DNA from: Edaphochlamys debaryana
Lineage: Eukaryota; Chlorophyta; Chlorophyceae; Chlamydomonadales
Assembly (NCBI GenBank): GCA_016858145.1
Contig: JAEHOE010000023.1
Location: forward strand, 868,001 to 932,000
DNA length: 64,000 bases
Reading direction: 5' to 3'
Position numbers and translations under genes: made by a program. The notes beneath the pieces were generated by a model, which saw only the letters and a program-made list of their open reading frames with translations, made no database searches and was not told where the DNA came from. Position 1 is the first letter of the stretch. The number at the start of each line of letters is the position of its first letter. This document shows positions 58,009 through 64,000 of this stretch, piece after piece.

Positions 58009-59069
58009 GGGGCTGGAGGGTGGGAGGGAGGGGGCAGGGAGGAGGGGGTGCAAGAGTGGGGGGCTGGGGTGGCATGGGGCTGGGATGGGGGTAAGGGGGA
58101 GGGGTCGAAGAGGCAGGCTGGGGGCTTGAGTCCTGGGGCGGAAACAAGCCGGAGACGGAGGTGGGAAGAGCAAGGGGGGTGGGTTGGATGAGGAGGAGGA
58201 GGGGTGGGCGCACGCGAGGAGGGGCTGCTTGCTGTGCTACGCCAGGGAGGGGGCGAATGCGGGCACCTTCCTTGCCATGCCCGCTAGTCGTGTGAGCAGC
58301 AGCGGTAGCAGGGCGCCGCGCCAAGGGCTAGGCGCGGACGTGATGGCGGAGAAGGAGCATTCGTTGTTGTCACACGGATAAAGGCCGCGAACTCAGCCGT
58401 GAACTCCCATCTGTGGATGAACAAAGGGTCCAGTGAAGTGGGGTGCGGCAGGCCCTGGCTTGGAATATGGGACGGGGAGGGAGCCGAGCGGGCTTGGACG
58501 GGGAGGGGGGCAGAGGGAGCGGAAGCAGAAGGCGGATGGGGTTGGGGCGTGGGGTTGGGGGCGGGGAGAGGCTGACAGAGGACCTGCCGATGCGAGGCGA
58601 TGCACGTGTGTGTGCGCTGGGTTGGCCGAATGGGGTGATAAGAGGGTTTCCACCGTGAGAGCTTTGGTCTGGGTTGGGGTTATTATAGACAACGGGGCGT
58701 AGTGCCGCTAGTGCTGTTGCGTGGCCCGCGTGGGTGTCGCGTGGCAGAGCGGTCTGCAGAGGCAATCAGTGTGAAGCCAAGCGTCCCAAGGCTAGGGCCA
58801 ATGTGTGAGCCGCTTGCTGGGGGACAGGCCCTGCCTGCTGTGTACGGCGTCTGCCGTGCAGTGCCGTACTGAGGCGTGCCGGGGCCAGCATACCCGTGCC
58901 GTACAAGGCCCAGACCCCCCAATACCCCCGCTGCCTGCACGTGCAGTCGACTCCCCTTACCTTAGCAGTGTCTTGTGAGCATTCTCTCGGACGTGAGAAC
59001 TGAGCATCCATACGCATCGCCCACGCGAGGCGGTCCGCACCGACCTTCCCGGGGCTTCGGGCGGTGGCG
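58009..59069. other. Intergenic region, PPC2 to reductase copy 2
   Basis: Holds the PPC2 3' UTR, the right arm of the inverted repeat (58353-58440), and the promoter of the next gene. No gene is supported. Reading frames here are Arg/Gly-rich shadows. Confidence 0.55.
58353..58440 (-). repeat. Right arm of an inverted repeat around the last PPC2 exon
   Basis: TCAGCCGTGAACTCCCAT at 58393-58410 is the exact reverse complement of 57563-57580. The flanking GTCCAGTGAAG and GTTGTCACACGGATAA also match the left arm. Arm length is about 80 bp, imperfect, with 18 bp perfect in the middle. Confidence 0.85.
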
Positions 59070-61004
<1,935 letters not shown>

Positions 61005-62170
61005 CGAACGTCGGGCGCTTACTCATCTGATGTACGTCGGGGCCGACGATGCACACGTGTCACCACACACGAGCCACGGCGGCCAGGGGCGTCAGGAGCT
61101 GAAGCGCTTTGTGCGGCGGAAGCCGGCTGGAGTGCGCGGGGCCAGACGTACCGGTACCCAGCAGGAGCTAGACTTGTGGTTGTCGCATTGGCAGGTGGCT
61201 GCAAGGACTGAGGATGCTGCAGGAGGGCTGGGCGCGCTAGGTCAGGCAGGGGTATGCAGGCCTCTAAAAAGGCTTCCGCTGCATCGGCACCTGACCGGTG
61301 CCCGCTGGGTTTCGGAAGAGGACGGTACGAGCAGGCGAAGATCCAGGCAATGCTGAGGAGAGTGCAAAGGCTGAGGCATGCAGTTGAACCGCGTAGTGAG
61401 GGTGAATTGCCTGGCCCCCCGGCTGGTATTGCGACGGGTCAAGCGCAGTCCCGCCCACGTTACCGGCAGTCGGGGTCTTGACCAGAAGCGGGACCGCGGC
61501 CCGCGGGGTGTGAGCAAGGCACAGTGTCCCCGTTTAGGCGGCCCCATGGCCACGGCAGCATCGACGGCGGCGGGTGGCAGCCTTTCATTTGGCCCCGATG
61601 GGGCCAACGCGGGTTGCCAGTCGCCACCCGTTGGCAAAGGCCGTAAGGACCGCGGGGGTTGAAGCCCTCAACGAAGCAGGGGGCGCTGGCTGAGGCAGGT
61701 GGTGTCCTGGGGGGGTTCTGTGCTCGCAGGGGCCGTGCAGCGTAGTCCAGACGAAGATGAATGGGGATGCAGCTGAGCGCGCTGTCGCAACGCGAGAGAA
61801 GAGGCGGAAGGGCTCTCCGCCCCGTGTCCTGGGGTGGGGCGAGAGGAGGCGCAGCAGAGGGCGGGGGCCGAAGAAGACACGACGAGGAGGGTGGGCCGTG
61901 GGCGACGGGGGGTCGCAGGATGAGGGGGTCGCAAGACGGCTCAGACGGGCTCCTCACGGATCGCTTCATAGCTTCATAGCTAGACGGTCCGCTTCATAGG
62001 TAGCCTGATTCTCAGTAGCCATTGCAAGCCGCGAGTGCTGAAAGCGAAGGTCAGGACAAATGCAGAAGGCTTTGCTCGTGCAGCCAGCAGAAATTTAGGC
62101 AACAAGCAGCCTCTAACCTGAACAAGCTGCAGGCGGGTCATACCTCAGCAGCTTGCCAGGAGCTTGCAAC
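61005..62170. other. Intergenic region before the right-edge gene
   Basis: About 1.2 kb with no supported gene. It contains the reductase 3' UTR, short CGCTTCATAG repeats near 61962-62000, and the promoter of the next gene. Composition is AT-richer than the exons, particularly after 61950. Confidence 0.55.
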
Positions 62171-64000
62171 ATGCCGCCGCGAGCTGCCGCGCGTGGCAGG
62201 GCATCCGCTCCCACGCCGAGGGAGCGTGCGGAACGGACTTTGAAAGATCTCTCGGCTCAGGCGCTGCGGGCCCGCAACGGCAGCGCGTGCACTCTTTCAT
62301 CCACGCAGCTAGAGTCTGCCGCAGACGCCGTTCATGAGTTCAAGTCGCTCCCGGCTGGCGCATGGGAGGCCCTCACGGGCGAAGACCAGGCCGGCCTGGT
62401 GGCTCTCTTCGGCCTGGCGCTGCGCCGGTCGGCTGGGGGAGCCGCGGGATCGCCAGCGGCCTACGCAACCCTGCGCGCAAAACTGGCCTTACAGCTGCCA
62501 GTCTTCGACTTCGCGGACGCAATTACGCCCCCGGACCTGAAGCTGAGCTTTGCCCTCGTCAAGAGCGGCATGCTCAGCGCCTACGCCGCCCTCATGCACC
62601 CCCTCAGCGCCCTGCTGGCTCGCCCCCACGCCTCCCGCCGCGTCATCGAGGCCGGCAGGGAGCTGCTCGCCGAGTTCGACCACGTGATGATGCACGTGTC
62701 TGACCTGGTGTACCTGGCGACTGGACCCCAGGCCAGCGCCCTCAATGAGGCCGTGGCCGAGGCCCTGGACGCTGGCGTGTTGGAGCACTGGGCTCGGCTG
62801 GTGCTGGCCCTGGCTTCCTGCGAGGGCGGCGAGGCCTCCGCCGCAAACTTTTCCGAGGCCACCTCCCATTCCCTCCGCCGCCTGCACGCTGCGCACGGCC
62901 CCGGCGTGTACGCCGGGCCCAGCCTCTCCTACCTCCTGTCCTCCCACCTCACCCTCCTGGCCGCGTCCCTGGATGCCGGCCCGACGTACGGGCTCGTCTT
63001 TCCCTCTGCCGCCTCCAGATCCGCATCCGCATCCGCATCTGGATCTGGCGATGGGGAGGAGCGCCTTCTGTCGCCCGTGGTCCCGCTGACGTGGCACAGG
63101 GAGGACCCCTCCCGGCGGCCGCAGGCGGGCCCCGCCCTTCGGGCGCCCAAGCTGGACGTCAGCCAGGCGGCAGTGCTCGTGTGGGGCTCAGCACTGGCGG
63201 AGCTGGGAGTCGTTCTTGGGGCGGACCCGGCGGAGGCCCGGCGGATGCCCCTGTGGCCGCCGGCGAGCTTCGCCCGCCAGGCGCTCCGCCACCGCCTGCG
63301 GCGGTTGGATGGGCTGATCGGGGCTCTCAAGGGCGCGTCAGAGGCACCCCAGGGGCAGGCAGCAGGCCAGGGTGCGGCGGCACCGCAGGCGCAGGTGGCC
63401 GCAGGCGAGGGCGCGGCGGCACCGCAGGCCCAGCAGGGGCAGGGTGAGCAGCAGGCGGCGGCGGCGGGCGGCGCCCAGCCCGCCCCCGCGGCGCCTGCAG
63501 CCCCCCTCCCACCCGCCGCCGCCGCCGCGCCCCAGCACAGCCCTGCCGAAGCCGGGCCGTTTCTTGAGGCACTCAACCGGCGGCGAGTGGGTTGCGAGAA
63601 GCTCCTGGAGCGCCTGCCCACCTGCCCGCTGCTGCACCCCGCCCCCGCCTTCGAGCTGGGCATGCGCCTGGCGCATGTGGCCTGCGGTACCATGGGTCTC
63701 GAGGGGATGGCCGACATGCACCGCCCACACCACTGGCGGGACGTGCCTGGGGAAGCCGGGCCGGGGCCCAGCGGTGCCGCGCCCAGGCCCTCCGCGAGGC
63801 TGCGGTCCGCGGACGTGTTGGCCTTGGGGCCAGCGGCTGGGATGCAGCTCGCGCGGGCCGCCCTGGGGCCCCTCCTCGCGGTGTACGGCGGGCCCGGAAG
63901 CGGGAGGGAGCCGGGCGCGGAGAGGCCCTGCCCGGACTGGGTGTGGCGCCGGCTGTGGGCCTGGTGGGTGGCGGTCGTGGTATGGGCGCAACCCCAGATG
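62171..64000 (+). CDS. Large helical protein of unknown function, 3' end beyond window
   Basis: A frame open without interruption from the ATG at 62171 to the window edge (610 codons, no stop), so the C-terminus is missing. The start MPPRAAARGRASAPTPRERA is the first ATG after an in-frame upstream segment and has a GCAACATG context. The sequence is Ala/Leu-rich and mostly helical (ADAVHEFKSLPAGAWEALTG; LKLSFALVKSGMLSAYAALM), with a Gln/Ala/Pro low-complexity segment near residues 395-455 and a Trp-rich end. I recognise no domain. Its general build resembles the long helical part of the MYND-finger protein at 1648-4393, and such algal proteins often carry the finger only at the C-terminus, so a MYND relative is possible but untested. 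Confidence 0.7.
   Translation, partial: MPPRAAARGRASAPTPRERAERTLKDLSAQALRARNGSACTLSSTQLESAADAVHEFKSLPAGAWEALTGEDQAGLVALFGLALRRSAGGAAGSPAAYATLRAKLALQLPVFDFADAITPPDLKLSFALVKSGMLSAYAALMHPLSALLARPHASRRVIEAGRELLAEFDHVMMHVSDLVYLATGPQASALNEAVAEALDAGVLEHWARLVLALASCEGGEASAANFSEATSHSLRRLHAAHGPGVYAGPSLSYLLSSHLTLLAASLDAGPTYGLVFPSAASRSASASASGSGDGEERLLSPVVPLTWHREDPSRRPQAGPALRAPKLDVSQAAVLVWGSALAELGVVLGADPAEARRMPLWPPASFARQALRHRLRRLDGLIGALKGASEAPQGQAAGQGAAAPQAQVAAGEGAAAPQAQQGQGEQQAAAAGGAQPAPAAPAAPLPPAAAAAPQHSPAEAGPFLEALNRRRVGCEKLLERLPTCPLLHPAPAFELGMRLAHVACGTMGLEGMADMHRPHHWRDVPGEAGPGPSGAAPRPSARLRSADVLALGPAAGMQLARAALGPLLAVYGGPGSGREPGAERPCPDWVWRRLWAWWVAVVVWAQPQM

Overview
This is a very GC-rich nuclear segment from a green alga. 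It carries large, densely packed, intron-rich genes. Introns typically open with GTGGGG or GTGAGG and close with long C-runs before CAG. The genes point to a chlorophyte, probably Chlorophyceae: an algal-type arylsulfatase, a large MYND-finger protein, a plant-type PDF1A peptide deformylase, a BIG-type Sec7 ARF-GEF, and a bacterial-type PEP carboxylase (PPC2 class) ending in RNTG. I do not assign a species. I saw no rRNA, tRNA, CRISPR or autonomous transposon. All exon coordinates were derived by hand from GT/GC-AG sites, and phase was checked at every junction.

Layout: MYND-finger protein (-, 1648-4393); repeat-rich gap; PDF1A (-, 6251-8521) head-to-head with TFIIH subunit TFB4 (+, 8698-11142); secreted sulfatase (+, 12273-18135), convergent with a 2788-residue BIG/Sec7 ARF-GEF (-, 19297-31144); WDR20/creC-like WD protein (+, 32136-35988), divergent from BIG; membrane-anchored class-3-like lipase (+, 36892-41379); 3-oxoacyl-ACP reductase copy 1 with a plastid-like leader (-, 42393-46310), head-to-head with PPC2 (+, 46579-58008); 3-oxoacyl-ACP reductase copy 2 with a mitochondrial-like leader (+, 59070-61004); and an unfinished large protein running off the right edge (62171-64000).

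The genes are housekeeping or metabolic: organellar protein maturation, transcription/DNA repair, sulfate scavenging, vesicle traffic, anaplerotic carbon fixation and fatty-acid synthesis. There is no obvious single pathway cluster. Two reductase genes in inverted orientation flank PPC2.

Four signals are not explained by ordinary annotation. (1) At least seven splice junctions in four unrelated genes have been tandemly copied into the adjoining intron, leaving decoy donors or acceptors; one array is an exact 96-bp period. (2) Introns of unrelated genes share nearly identical blocks (32 of 33 bases between a BIG intron and a PPC2 intron), suggesting introner-like elements or intron-borne repeats. 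(3) The 3' halves of the two reductase genes, including the intron between them, are almost identical while their 5' halves are strongly diverged; this is the pattern expected of ectopic gene conversion between plastid-type and mitochondrial-type genes. (4) A short dispersed repeat family occurs at about 5.9 kb and as an inverted pair around the last exon of PPC2.
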